Source of the DNA: Halobellus limi
Lineage (GTDB): Archaea; Halobacteriota; Halobacteria; Halobacteriales; Haloferacaceae
Length of the DNA stretch: 64,000 nt
Reading direction: 5' to 3'
NCBI RefSeq assembly: GCF_004799685.1
Contig: NZ_CP031311.1
Location: 868,001 to 932,000, forward strand
The notes beneath the pieces were generated by a model that searched no databases, was not told the origin of the DNA, and saw nothing but the letters and a program-made list of their open reading frames with translations. The translations under genes and the position numbers were made by a program. This document shows, piece after piece, positions 1-7,444 of this stretch; within the stretch, counting starts at the first letter, position 1, and each line of letters begins with the position of its first letter.

Positions 1-2
1 TG

Positions 3-44
3 CAGCACGCCCCGGTCGGCGACGTCCCCGCCGGCGACTCATAG
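3..44 (+). CDS. possible 3' end of a gene truncated by the window edge
   Basis: The first 44 bases hold an open frame ending in TAG at 42-44 that would encode a Gly/Pro/Asp-containing C-terminus (QHAPVGDVPAGDS). It stops 11 nt before the convergent stop of the next gene, which is a typical arrangement for a real 3' end. Only 13 codons are visible, so no family can be named and the call rests on position alone. Confidence 0.3.
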   Translation, partial: QHAPVGDVPAGDS

Positions 45-55
45 GGCGCGTGGCG

Positions 56-1360
56 TCAGTCCCGAAGTCCGTCTGCGACGCGCCGTGCGCGCCCGCGGAC
101 GTCGTCGGCGTCGCCGGTCTGGAGGCCGCCGAAGGCCTCGTCGTAGACCACGTCGCCGTCGACCATCGTGAAGGTCACGTCGTCGCCGTGCGCCGAGAAG
201 ACGAGGTGCGAGAGCGGGTCGAAGAGCGGCGTCGCGCGCGTCAGGTCGGTATCGAGCGCGATCACGTCGGCCTGCCAGCCCTCCCGGAGCGCCCCGACCC
301 TCTCGAAGCCCGCCGCGCGGGCGCCGCCGAGCGTCGCCATCTCGAAGACAACCTGCGCGGGCGTGGCCCGCGGGTCCAGCCGATCGACCTTCTGGAGGAG
401 GCTCGCCTGCCGCATCTCGGTGAAGGGATCGAGCGTGTTGTTGCAGGGCGGCCCGTCGTTGCCGAGCGCGACGCTGATCCCGCGGTCGAGGTAGTCCGCG
501 ACCGGCGCGATTCCCGAGGCGAGCTTCATGTTCGAGGAGGGGCAGTAGGTGACGTGCGTCCCCGTCCGTTCGAGGATGTCGCGCTCGCGCTCGGTCGTGT
601 GGACGCAGTGGGCGAGCACGACGTCCTCGCCGGTCAGGCCGACCTCGTCGAGCCACGCGATGTTCCGCATTCCCGTGTCGGACTCGACGGTTTCTATCTC
701 CTCTCTGTTCTCGCTGGCGTGCGTGTGGATCCGGACGCCGTCGTAGCGGTCGGCGATCTCCCGCGCCCCGCGGAGGCACGCCTCGGTACAGCTCACGGCG
801 AACCGCGGGGTGACCGCGTACCGGATCCGGCCGTCGGCCGCGCCGTGGTACGCCTCAAGCAGTCGCTCTGTCGATGCGAGCGCCTCGTCGGTGTCCTCTT
901 TTAACCCCTCCGGCGCGCGTTTGTCCATCAGCACCTTCCCGAGTCGGCCGCGGATCCCGAGGTCGATCGCCGCCTCGAAGGCCGCCTCGGCGTGGCGGAC
1001 CGAGAGGTGGTCGATTGCGGTGGTCGTCCCGCTCTCCAGCAGTTCGAGGTAGCCGAGTTCGGCCGCCGTCCGCATCTCCTCGCGGTCGAGCGACGCCTCC
1101 ATCGGGAGCACGTGCTCGAAGAGCCACTCCAGGAGCGCCGTGTCGTCGGCGATCCCGCGGCCGACGCTCTGCACCGAGTGGACGTGGCCGCCGACGAGGC
1201 CCGGCGAGAGGAGGTCGAACTCCCGGACCGGACGGTCGGGGTAGGCGTCTTCGACGTCCGCGCGCGGTCCGACGGCTTCGATCGTTCCCTCCTCGACGAC
1301 GACCGCGCCCTCCTCGTAGACGGTCTCGGGGTCGGCGACGACGGTTCCTGCGAGCAGCAT
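56..1360 (-). CDS. amidohydrolase, MTA/SAH or 5'-deoxyadenosine deaminase-like
   Basis: 434-residue member of the amidohydrolase superfamily, probably a cytosolic metal-dependent deaminase of adenosine-type nucleosides such as methylthioadenosine, S-adenosylhomocysteine or 5'-deoxyadenosine. Visible motifs are the N-terminal metal site GGHVHS, HTHASENREE in the middle, LAHCVHT, the YCPSSNMKL segment and LGNDGPPCNN with the late catalytic Asp. The longer open frame begins 17 codons earlier, but the ATG at 1360 is preceded by GAGAGGTGGG, a good Shine-Dalgarno match, so I start there. The exact substrate cannot be read from the sequence; other chlorohydrolase-like deaminases remain possible. A second, shorter amidohydrolase lies at 34821-35834. 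Confidence 0.85.
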   Translation of the reverse strand: MLLAGTVVADPETVYEEGAVVVEEGTIEAVGPRADVEDAYPDRPVREFDLLSPGLVGGHVHSVQSVGRGIADDTALLEWLFEHVLPMEASLDREEMRTAAELGYLELLESGTTTAIDHLSVRHAEAAFEAAIDLGIRGRLGKVLMDKRAPEGLKEDTDEALASTERLLEAYHGAADGRIRYAVTPRFAVSCTEACLRGAREIADRYDGVRIHTHASENREEIETVESDTGMRNIAWLDEVGLTGEDVVLAHCVHTTERERDILERTGTHVTYCPSSNMKLASGIAPVADYLDRGISVALGNDGPPCNNTLDPFTEMRQASLLQKVDRLDPRATPAQVVFEMATLGGARAAGFERVGALREGWQADVIALDTDLTRATPLFDPLSHLVFSAHGDDVTFTMVDGDVVYDEAFGGLQTGDADDVRGRARRVADGLRD

Positions 1361-1442
1361 CCCACCTCTCCGAGTGGACGCGTCGACAAGTGCCTTGCGC
1401 TCGGTTTTCACCTCGCGCCCGCGTGGCGCCGCCCGGCGTTCC

Positions 1443-2957
1443 CTACCCGAGGAACGCCGGCGTCGCCGTCGGCAGCGAGATCAGCCACAGGCTCACGACG
1501 GTGTAGCCGATCATCACGAAGACGAACGGGTACTGGCTCCGGATCGCCTGCAGCCGACTCGGAAAGAGCCGGTAGGCGATCGAGTGCGCCACCCAGATCG
1601 CGACCAGGTGCCCGCCGAGGACGAAGGCGATGTTCAGCGCCGACACCCACGCCGGCAGGGCGAACACGATCGGATTCGTCGGCGCCGACAGCGGCGACGC
1701 GAGCACGGCCCACAGCGAGGGAGACAGAGAGAGGAAGAACGCGAAGTAGTGCGCGAGGTGATAGCCCGCCGCGACGACCAGCAGCGACGGCGCGAAGGCG
1801 ACCGCCAGTTCCCGGGGCGTCCGCGTCGTCAGGATCCGCGCCACGGCGACCCGCGCCGCAGCGAGGAACGCGCCGTAGAAGAGCGCGAACCCGCCGACGA
1901 AGAGGAACGCGTAGACGAGTATCGGCGGGACGCCGACGCCCGCGACGCTCCCGATCGCCGCGGCCCCCTGTTCGGTCGTGACGAAGCCGCTGAAGGTGAG
2001 TTCCCAGACGAGCGCGACGGCGACGGCGACGTCGTCGAGGCCGGTGACGAGGCGCTTTCGGGTCCCTCCCGATACGTCGGTCGTGGCCGCCGGTTCGTCG
2101 CCGGTCCGGGACCCGCCCCCGACCGGTCCGACGCGCTCGTCGACCTCGACGAGCCGCATCGCCGGCAGTGAGAGGCGGAGCCGTCCGTCCGCCCACGCGA
2201 GCGGAGCGACTCGACCGTAGAACCGGAAGAACGTCGCGATCGGGTCGACGTGTCGGAGCCACGCGTCGCTCCCGACGAGGGCGGTTCCCGCGACACCGAC
2301 GACGACGTAGGCGGCGACGACGGTCGCGAGCGTCGCCGGCGTGTCGGTGACGCCGGTCGTCGTCTCGACCCAGACGAGGAGCAGGATGCCGGCGACGGCG
2401 GGCCACCGGCCGAGCCGCTCGGGGTAGTCGACGAGTCCGTTCGGGAGGCGCGATCCGACCGTTCTGACGGGGTTCAGCGCCGGCCAGACGTTCCCGACCG
2501 CGTAGGCCGCCATCGTCAGCCCCGCGCGACCGCCGGCGAAGACGACGACGACCGCGAGGTTGATCGTCGAGAGCGGCGGCCCGGCGATCCCTCGGTAGAC
2601 CACGAGCGCGAACAGCGCGAGTCCGAGGAGCGCGGCGAGCGCGCCGCCGACAGCGCGCGCCCGCCCGCCACCGCCGAGGTCTCGCCGCCACTCGTGGACG
2701 CGCTCGACGAATCCCCGGTCCGTGACGAACCCCGCGAGCAGCGCCGAGGCGCCGATCGCCGCGCCGCCGGTCGCGACGTAGAGCCACCGCGGCACGGCGA
2801 GCGCGTCGCCCGAGGCGTCCGAGAGACCGACGGCCGCGTTGCTGGCGGCGACGCCGCGTGCGAGCAGCAGGACGCCGACGACGGCGAGACCGAACGCCCC
2901 GGCCCGGGTCAGTCGACGGGCCGACGGCCGACCCCGATCGCCGCGATCACGAGGCAT
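1443..2957 (-). CDS. polytopic membrane protein with paired His motifs
   Basis: 504-residue integral membrane protein with about 11-12 hydrophobic segments and no domain I can name. The two halves are separated by a polar region around residues 235-300. Two late helices carry histidines in regular spacing (GYHLAHY near residue 395 and GGHLVAIWVAH near residue 450), compatible with heme or metal ligands in the membrane, although no enzyme family is recognised. Its start overlaps the stop of the upstream zinc-finger gene by 11 nt, so the two are probably co-transcribed and translationally coupled. Function unknown. Confidence 0.75.
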   Translation of the reverse strand: MPRDRGDRGRPSARRLTRAGAFGLAVVGVLLLARGVAASNAAVGLSDASGDALAVPRWLYVATGGAAIGASALLAGFVTDRGFVERVHEWRRDLGGGGRARAVGGALAALLGLALFALVVYRGIAGPPLSTINLAVVVVFAGGRAGLTMAAYAVGNVWPALNPVRTVGSRLPNGLVDYPERLGRWPAVAGILLLVWVETTTGVTDTPATLATVVAAYVVVGVAGTALVGSDAWLRHVDPIATFFRFYGRVAPLAWADGRLRLSLPAMRLVEVDERVGPVGGGSRTGDEPAATTDVSGGTRKRLVTGLDDVAVAVALVWELTFSGFVTTEQGAAAIGSVAGVGVPPILVYAFLFVGGFALFYGAFLAAARVAVARILTTRTPRELAVAFAPSLLVVAAGYHLAHYFAFFLSLSPSLWAVLASPLSAPTNPIVFALPAWVSALNIAFVLGGHLVAIWVAHSIAYRLFPSRLQAIRSQYPFVFVMIGYTVVSLWLISLPTATPAFLG

Positions 2958-3264
2958 AGACCACGTAGAGAAAGAGGAAGCCGAAGTACAGTGCGACGAG
3001 GATCCCCAGCGCGCGGATGCGGAACGAGCGGATCGCGCGCTCCTCGGCGGCGTAGGCCTCCCGATAGGCGTCTCGCTCGGCGTCGTCGAGCGCCTCGGGG
3101 TGCGTCACGCCGCGGTGCAGGACGAGCAGGTCCGCGGTGTAGAACCGCCGCCCGCAGTCCTCACAGACGTGTTCGGGGGCGTCGGCCGCGGCTGGTTCGT
3201 CCCGGTCGCCGGGGTCGAACCCGCGGGAGTCGTCGGTCGTGACGGCGGTGTGTGGATCGGTCAT
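2947..3264 (-). CDS. small C2H2 zinc-finger protein with C-terminal membrane anchor
   Basis: 105-residue protein. An acidic N-terminus of about 33 residues is followed by a single C2H2-type finger (CEDCGRRF, then a His pair in LHRGVTH). An acidic/basic stretch and one hydrophobic segment (GILVALYFGFLFLYVVY) at the extreme C-terminus suggest membrane anchoring with the finger in the cytoplasm. It overlaps the start of the following membrane protein gene by 11 nt, which suggests they act together. Single-finger membrane proteins of this kind are common and uncharacterised in haloarchaea. Confidence 0.8.
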   Translation of the reverse strand: MTDPHTAVTTDDSRGFDPGDRDEPAAADAPEHVCEDCGRRFYTADLLVLHRGVTHPEALDDAERDAYREAYAAEERAIRSFRIRALGILVALYFGFLFLYVVYAS

Positions 3265-3315
3265 CGTGCTCTCTGTCGGCCCAGTCGGGTGGTCGGATCG
3301 GATTCGGATCGGCAG

Positions 3316-4569
3316 TTACGTCCAGGGGACGGAGCGCTCCTGCAACTCGCCGGCGACCGAGCGCCGCATCGCCTCGGCCGGATCGTCGCGGTTCGCGAGC
3401 GCCCACATCAGCTTCACTTTCGCCGTTCCCGGCAGGGTGTCGCCGGCCTCGACGACGCCGGCGTCCAGCAGGTCGCGACCCGTGTCGTAGACGCGGTCGC
3501 AGACGCGGCCCTCCAAGCACTGGCTCGTCATCGCGACGACGACGCCGTCGTCGACGAGGTCCTCCAGGACGGGGATCAGGTCCGTGTGGACGTGACCGAG
3601 GCCGGTCCCTTCGACCACCAGTCCGTCCAGATCCGCGGATCGGAGCAGCTCCGCGTACCGCTCCGTGTCGAACCCGGGCGTGAACTTCAGCAGGTCGACG
3701 TTCTCGTTCAGTTCGAGACCCACGTCGAGGTCGACCGCGCCGCGCTCGGCGTAGTCGCGACGGAACTCGACCGTCTCGGTGTCGTACTCGACCCTCCCGA
3801 GCGGTTCCGCCCCGACCGTCTCGAAGGCGTCGCGTCGGGAGGTGTGGTTCTTGCGGACGCGCGTGCCGCGGTGGAGCGCGCAGGCGTCGTCGGACGTCGA
3901 GGCGTGCATACAGACCAGCACCTCGGCGGCGTCGGCCTTCGCGGCCTCGACCGCGCAGACGGCGTTCATCACGTTGTCCGAAGAGGGGCGGTCAGCCGAG
4001 CGCTGACTGCCCGTGAAGACGATCGGAACCGGCGTGTCGAGCATGTACGACAGCGCCGAGGCGGAGAACTGCATCGTGTCGGTGCCGTGCATCACGACGA
4101 CGCCGTCCGCGCCCGCGCGGATCTCCTCGGCGACGGCCTCCGCGAGTTCCTTCCACACCGCGGGCGTCATGTTCTCCGAGAGGATGTTCGTGACGACCCG
4201 ACCGCGGTAGTTGGCGCGGCCGGCGAGGTCGGGGACGGCCCGGAGCACGTCCTCGGCGTCGAACTGCGCCGTGACCGCGCCCGTGCGGTAGTCGACCGTC
4301 GACGCGATGGTCCCGCCGGTCGAGATGAGAGAAACCGTCGGGAGGTCCTCGTCGAAGGCGATCTCGCTCTCCGCGGACTCGGACTGTGCGGCCTCGACGT
4401 CGTGGGCGTCCGATTCGAGGACGTCCACGTCGGCGTCCTCGCGCGCGATCCCGACGTTGTACCCGCCGTCGAGTTTGACGACGAGGTGGTCCGGCGTCGA
4501 GGAGGGCATCAGGACGCCCTCGTTCGTGACGCCCGCGCGCTCGACGCGGACGCGGTCTCCGGGGTTCAT
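3316..4569 (-). CDS. gatD: Glu-tRNA(Gln) amidotransferase subunit D
   Basis: 417 residues, asparaginase-like glutaminase subunit of the archaeal GatDE complex. GatDE converts Glu-tRNA(Gln) to Gln-tRNA(Gln), with GatD releasing ammonia from an amide donor. An N-terminal beta-barrel-like domain (about residues 1-75) precedes the asparaginase fold with STGGTIAS near residue 86 and VMHGTDTM near residue 165, the two catalytic Thr/Lys-Asp regions. I chose the ATG at 4569 (MNPGDRVRVERAG), because the 29 upstream codons are Arg/Pro-rich and not conserved-looking. gatE is not in the window. Family assignment is firm. Confidence 0.95.
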   Translation of the reverse strand: MNPGDRVRVERAGVTNEGVLMPSSTPDHLVVKLDGGYNVGIAREDADVDVLESDAHDVEAAQSESAESEIAFDEDLPTVSLISTGGTIASTVDYRTGAVTAQFDAEDVLRAVPDLAGRANYRGRVVTNILSENMTPAVWKELAEAVAEEIRAGADGVVVMHGTDTMQFSASALSYMLDTPVPIVFTGSQRSADRPSSDNVMNAVCAVEAAKADAAEVLVCMHASTSDDACALHRGTRVRKNHTSRRDAFETVGAEPLGRVEYDTETVEFRRDYAERGAVDLDVGLELNENVDLLKFTPGFDTERYAELLRSADLDGLVVEGTGLGHVHTDLIPVLEDLVDDGVVVAMTSQCLEGRVCDRVYDTGRDLLDAGVVEAGDTLPGTAKVKLMWALANRDDPAEAMRRSVAGELQERSVPWT

Positions 4570-4689
4570 ACACGGCGGTACCGGCGGCGCGGACTTGAAT
4601 CCATTCGTTCGCGGCGCTCGGTCCGCTCGAACGTCGCGGTCGCTAGCGACCGGCACAAGAGTCAGGAGCCGGGAGGACGTTGTCTCCGT

Positions 4690-5247
4690 ATGCAGCGCTC
4701 CAGCGAACAGGACGAACGGGAGCGGGTCGATCCCGCCTCGCTCCTCGACGACGACGCTCCCGACACGGTCGAGAGCGCGGAGGGACCGACGAGCGGCTCC
4801 GACCGCACCGGCCGCGACGGATCGACCGGCGGCGGTCGTCTCCGCCGACTGCTCCCCTCCCGGCCGCGTCCGCTACGAGGGTCGTTTTCCGCCCGCTCGT
4901 TCCTCGTCGTCCTCGCGCTCTCGCTCGCCGGCGTCATTGCGGGCGGGTCGATCCCGCTCGTGGGGACCGTCGGGCAGTTCCTCGGCCTGTTCCTCGTCGC
5001 CTTCGTCGTCGGCGCCGTCGGCGCACGGCGGCGGTATCTCGAAGTCGGTCTCGCGGGAGCGATCGCCGCCGGGATCGCGTTCGTCCTCGGGACGCTCACC
5101 AGCGTCTTCGCGCCCGTCGCGGTGCAGGTCCTCGCGGACTACGGCGTCGCCATCGCCGGCGTCGGAACCGGGGCGGGGCTGCTCGCGTCGCTCGCGGGTC
5201 ACTACTTCGGTCGCGACCTCCGGGACGGGCTCACCCGCGACGTGTGA
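4690..5247 (+). CDS. small membrane protein, function unknown
   Basis: 185 residues. The first 70 are hydrophilic and acidic (cytoplasmic tail). They are followed by about four hydrophobic segments starting at FLVVLALSLAGVIAGG, with Gly/Ala-rich helices of the kind seen in haloarchaeal DUF456-like proteins. A GGGAGG element lies about 13 nt before the ATG. It is divergent from gatD, with about 120 nt between the two starts, and convergent with the ArsR-type regulator, the space between being filled by a palindromic repeat. Confidence 0.75.
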   Translation: MQRSSEQDERERVDPASLLDDDAPDTVESAEGPTSGSDRTGRDGSTGGGRLRRLLPSRPRPLRGSFSARSFLVVLALSLAGVIAGGSIPLVGTVGQFLGLFLVAFVVGAVGARRRYLEVGLAGAIAAGIAFVLGTLTSVFAPVAVQVLADYGVAIAGVGTGAGLLASLAGHYFGRDLRDGLTRDV

Positions 5248-5275
5248 GTGGTCTGGCGCGGCTCCGCCGGCGTCG

Positions 5276-5355
5276 TACTGATTACGCTCACCTTTCACCG
5301 CCGAGCGCCGTTAGTGGGGGCGGCGCTCGGCGGTACGAGACGAGCGTAATCAGTA
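5276..5355. repeat. nested palindromic repeat, family P, copy 1
   Basis: Outer arms of 14 nt (5276-5289 and 5342-5355, TACTGATTACGCTC and its complement) are perfect. Inside them is a second perfect 14-bp stem (5297-5310 and 5321-5334, core CCGAGCGCCG). The element fills the space between two convergent stop codons. A closely similar copy lies at 47429-47506 and a more diverged one at 14043-14123. As DNA it is a cruciform-prone, mobile-looking element; as RNA it would form a strong hairpin from either strand. Confidence 0.85.
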
Positions 5356-6225
5356 TCAGACGATCCGCCAGCCGCTCCCGTCGTACTCGACGAGCTCCTG
5401 ATCGGACAACCGGTCGAGCGCGGTCTCGACCCGCTCGGGATTCGCGTTGAGTTCGCGGGCGACCTCGCGGGCGCTCTTCGGCTCGTGAGCGATGGTCGCG
5501 AGGAGTTCGGCGTAGAACCGGCTGTCGGCCTCGGCCCCGACCCGCTCTGAGAGGCTGTCGAGGACGTCGGTCACCCGGCCGTGGACCCACCGCTGCGCGA
5601 GCGAGAGTTCGCTCTCGACGTCTTCGAGGTAGGCGTACTGCCGGGCGAGTTCGGCCACGTCGTCCGGGTCGTCGACGGCCGGGTCGTCGGTGTCCGGGGC
5701 GTCGACGTTCGAGTCTGCGGTGTCCGAATCCCCGGCCTGACCGTCCGTCTCGGCGTTCCTACAAGGGTCGATCCGCCCGCGCGCACCTTGACTCTCGTCC
5801 CCGCCGTCGCTCCCGTCGCCCTCGACGTCTCCTCTCTTTCCGTCCCGATCCTCGGCGTCCAGGTCGTCGACGCGCGCCCGGCCGTTCGATCCGGGGATGT
5901 CGAGCGAGATGTGCTGACAGCGACCGCGCATATCGAGGCTCCGGCTGGCCGGATACGCGCTCTTGGCGCCGAAGCGGTACGGCGAGACGCTCACTTCGAG
6001 CCGGAGGTTCCGCGCGATGTGGAAGTACTTCCGGCGCTGATCGTCCGTCCGGCTCTCGACGAGGCCGGCCTCTTCGAGTCGCCGCAGGTGGTCGATGACG
6101 GCCTTCGGACTGACCCCGAGGTACTCGCTGATCTCGGTGACGTAACACGGCTTGTGCGAGAGGAGCCGGAGGATGCGCCGCCGGTTCTCGTTCCCGAGGA
6201 GATCCAGCAGTACCGCAGAGTCCAT
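5356..6225 (-). CDS. ArsR-type winged-helix transcriptional regulator
   Basis: 289 residues. Residues 1-75 form a winged helix-turn-helix (LLGNENRRRILRLLSHKP, then the recognition helix SPKAVIDHLRRLEEAGLV and wing). This is followed by a conserved-looking segment to about residue 110, a long acidic, Asp/Gly-rich low-complexity linker (about 115-190), and a second helical/wHTH-like domain near residues 235-289 (SAREVARELNANPERVETALDRL). It is a DNA-binding regulator in the cytosol; effector and targets are not evident. Its 3' end abuts a palindromic repeat. Confidence 0.8.
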   Translation of the reverse strand: MDSAVLLDLLGNENRRRILRLLSHKPCYVTEISEYLGVSPKAVIDHLRRLEEAGLVESRTDDQRRKYFHIARNLRLEVSVSPYRFGAKSAYPASRSLDMRGRCQHISLDIPGSNGRARVDDLDAEDRDGKRGDVEGDGSDGGDESQGARGRIDPCRNAETDGQAGDSDTADSNVDAPDTDDPAVDDPDDVAELARQYAYLEDVESELSLAQRWVHGRVTDVLDSLSERVGAEADSRFYAELLATIAHEPKSAREVARELNANPERVETALDRLSDQELVEYDGSGWRIV

Positions 6226-6370
6226 AACCGAAGGTAAATCGTCGAGACGTAAGACGCTGACGCATCGATCGGCGGGAAACTGCCGGACGACACGGGAACG
6301 CCGGCCGAACGGGGACCCGCGGCGAGGGAGGGCGGCGTGGCCGGAGCACGCAGATGTGCTGTGTCGTGGC

Positions 6371-6533
6371 GAACAGTCGGCACACCTCCCGCGACGACTT
6401 CGATGCCGGCTCTCCTGCCTCCTCCCGTGGCGTCGTCGCCCTCGCTTCCCGCGTCGACGTGCCGAGCGACCGCGGCCCGACGCGGGACGGTTCTCAGATC
6501 ACGGGGGCTCTGACCCCGTCTTGGTATATAAAC
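6371..6533 (-). repeat. dispersed repeat, family R, copy 1 (possible small RNA unit)
   Basis: About 163 bp, related to 57556-57726 and, in the opposite direction, to 42192-42329. On the minus strand the unit begins with GTTTATATACC, a good archaeal TATA box, continues through CCCGTGATCTGAG and GCGTCGGGC, and ends with CGACTGTTCGCC-like sequence. In all three copies the TATA end lies 8-75 nt behind the stop codon of a gene reading toward the repeat. No convincing ORF is conserved in all three. This copy lies in the 381-nt gap between two minus-strand genes; the rest of the gap shows only the regulator's upstream region. Confidence 0.8.
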
Positions 6534-6606
6534 CATCGTCGCTCCCCCGCCGTCTCCACTCGGACACGCCCTCCCCGCCTTCACTCGGCCACGCTCTCCC
6601 CCGCCG

Positions 6607-7323
6607 TCACTCCGCCGCTCCGCCGTCGGAACCCGATTGGTGTCGGTCGAACGCCCACGCGGCGTATCCGACGACGGCGACGGAGAGGGCGACGGTGATC
6701 CCCGCGAGCAGCGGACCGGCCTCGTATCGGAGCGGCGGGTACAGCCCCAGGCCGTAGTCGAAGGCGTCGTTGAGGAGGAGGAAGACGAGCGCCGCGGCCA
6801 GCGCCTCGCGCGTCGTCTCGCCGTAGTACGGGATCACCGCCGCCTGCAGGAGGAAGAACAGGTGCGTGATCAAGATCCCCCAGTACTCCCACAGCAGCGC
6901 CGGCGTGAAGCCGACGTAGAGGTCCGGTCGGAGGTTGAGCGCGATGGCCGTCCAGAGGCCGTACTTCACGAGCCAGACGAACGCGAGGGTGTGCAAGAGC
7001 GCGAGTAGCCGGTTCGAGGGGGCCTCGGTGACGCGGCGGCCGAGGTTCGGGAGCAGCGTCGCCACCGAGAGCGTCGCGAGCGCGAGCGCGGTGGGCGAAT
7101 CGCCGAACAGCGGGTACGCGAGCGAACTGAGGTCGTTCAGCGAGGGGTCCGAGTGCACGTAGAAACTCACGCCGAGGAGGAAGGCCGCGCCGTCGACGAC
7201 GAGCAGCCATCCGAGGCTCGCGCCGTTGCCGAGGTAATACTGCACCCAGCGCTCGGGGAACGGGCGTCTGAGTCGCGCCCGCCACCCGCGGCGTTCCGTC
7301 GGTCCGTCAGGCGACTCGCCCAT
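6607..7323 (-). CDS. DUF1405 family membrane protein
   Basis: 238 residues with about six to seven membrane segments, beginning after a short basic N-terminus (RRPFPERWVQYYLGNGASLGWLLVVDG). The order of helices and motifs such as FYVHSDPSLND, LPNLGRRVTEAP, KYGLWTAIALN and LNDAFDYGLGLYPPLR fit the DUF1405 family of archaeal and bacillar membrane proteins, whose function is unknown. It stands alone, divergent from gpmI with 121 nt between starts. Confidence 0.85.
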   Translation of the reverse strand: MGESPDGPTERRGWRARLRRPFPERWVQYYLGNGASLGWLLVVDGAAFLLGVSFYVHSDPSLNDLSSLAYPLFGDSPTALALATLSVATLLPNLGRRVTEAPSNRLLALLHTLAFVWLVKYGLWTAIALNLRPDLYVGFTPALLWEYWGILITHLFFLLQAAVIPYYGETTREALAAALVFLLLNDAFDYGLGLYPPLRYEAGPLLAGITVALSVAVVGYAAWAFDRHQSGSDGGAAE

Positions 7324-7444
7324 CAGGTCCGACGACGGCGGGAGCCCGAAAGAAGGTGTCGCGTTCGCGTGACGAGTCTCCGAGCGGGAACGGACCGGCG
7401 GCCGAAGCGAAGCCTATTCCCTCCCACCTCGTCTCTCCTCAGGT

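Noticed and set aside
5276..5355. Simple bidirectional terminator
   Set aside because: A near-identical copy lies between divergent start sites at 47.4 kb, so a terminator role does not explain the family.
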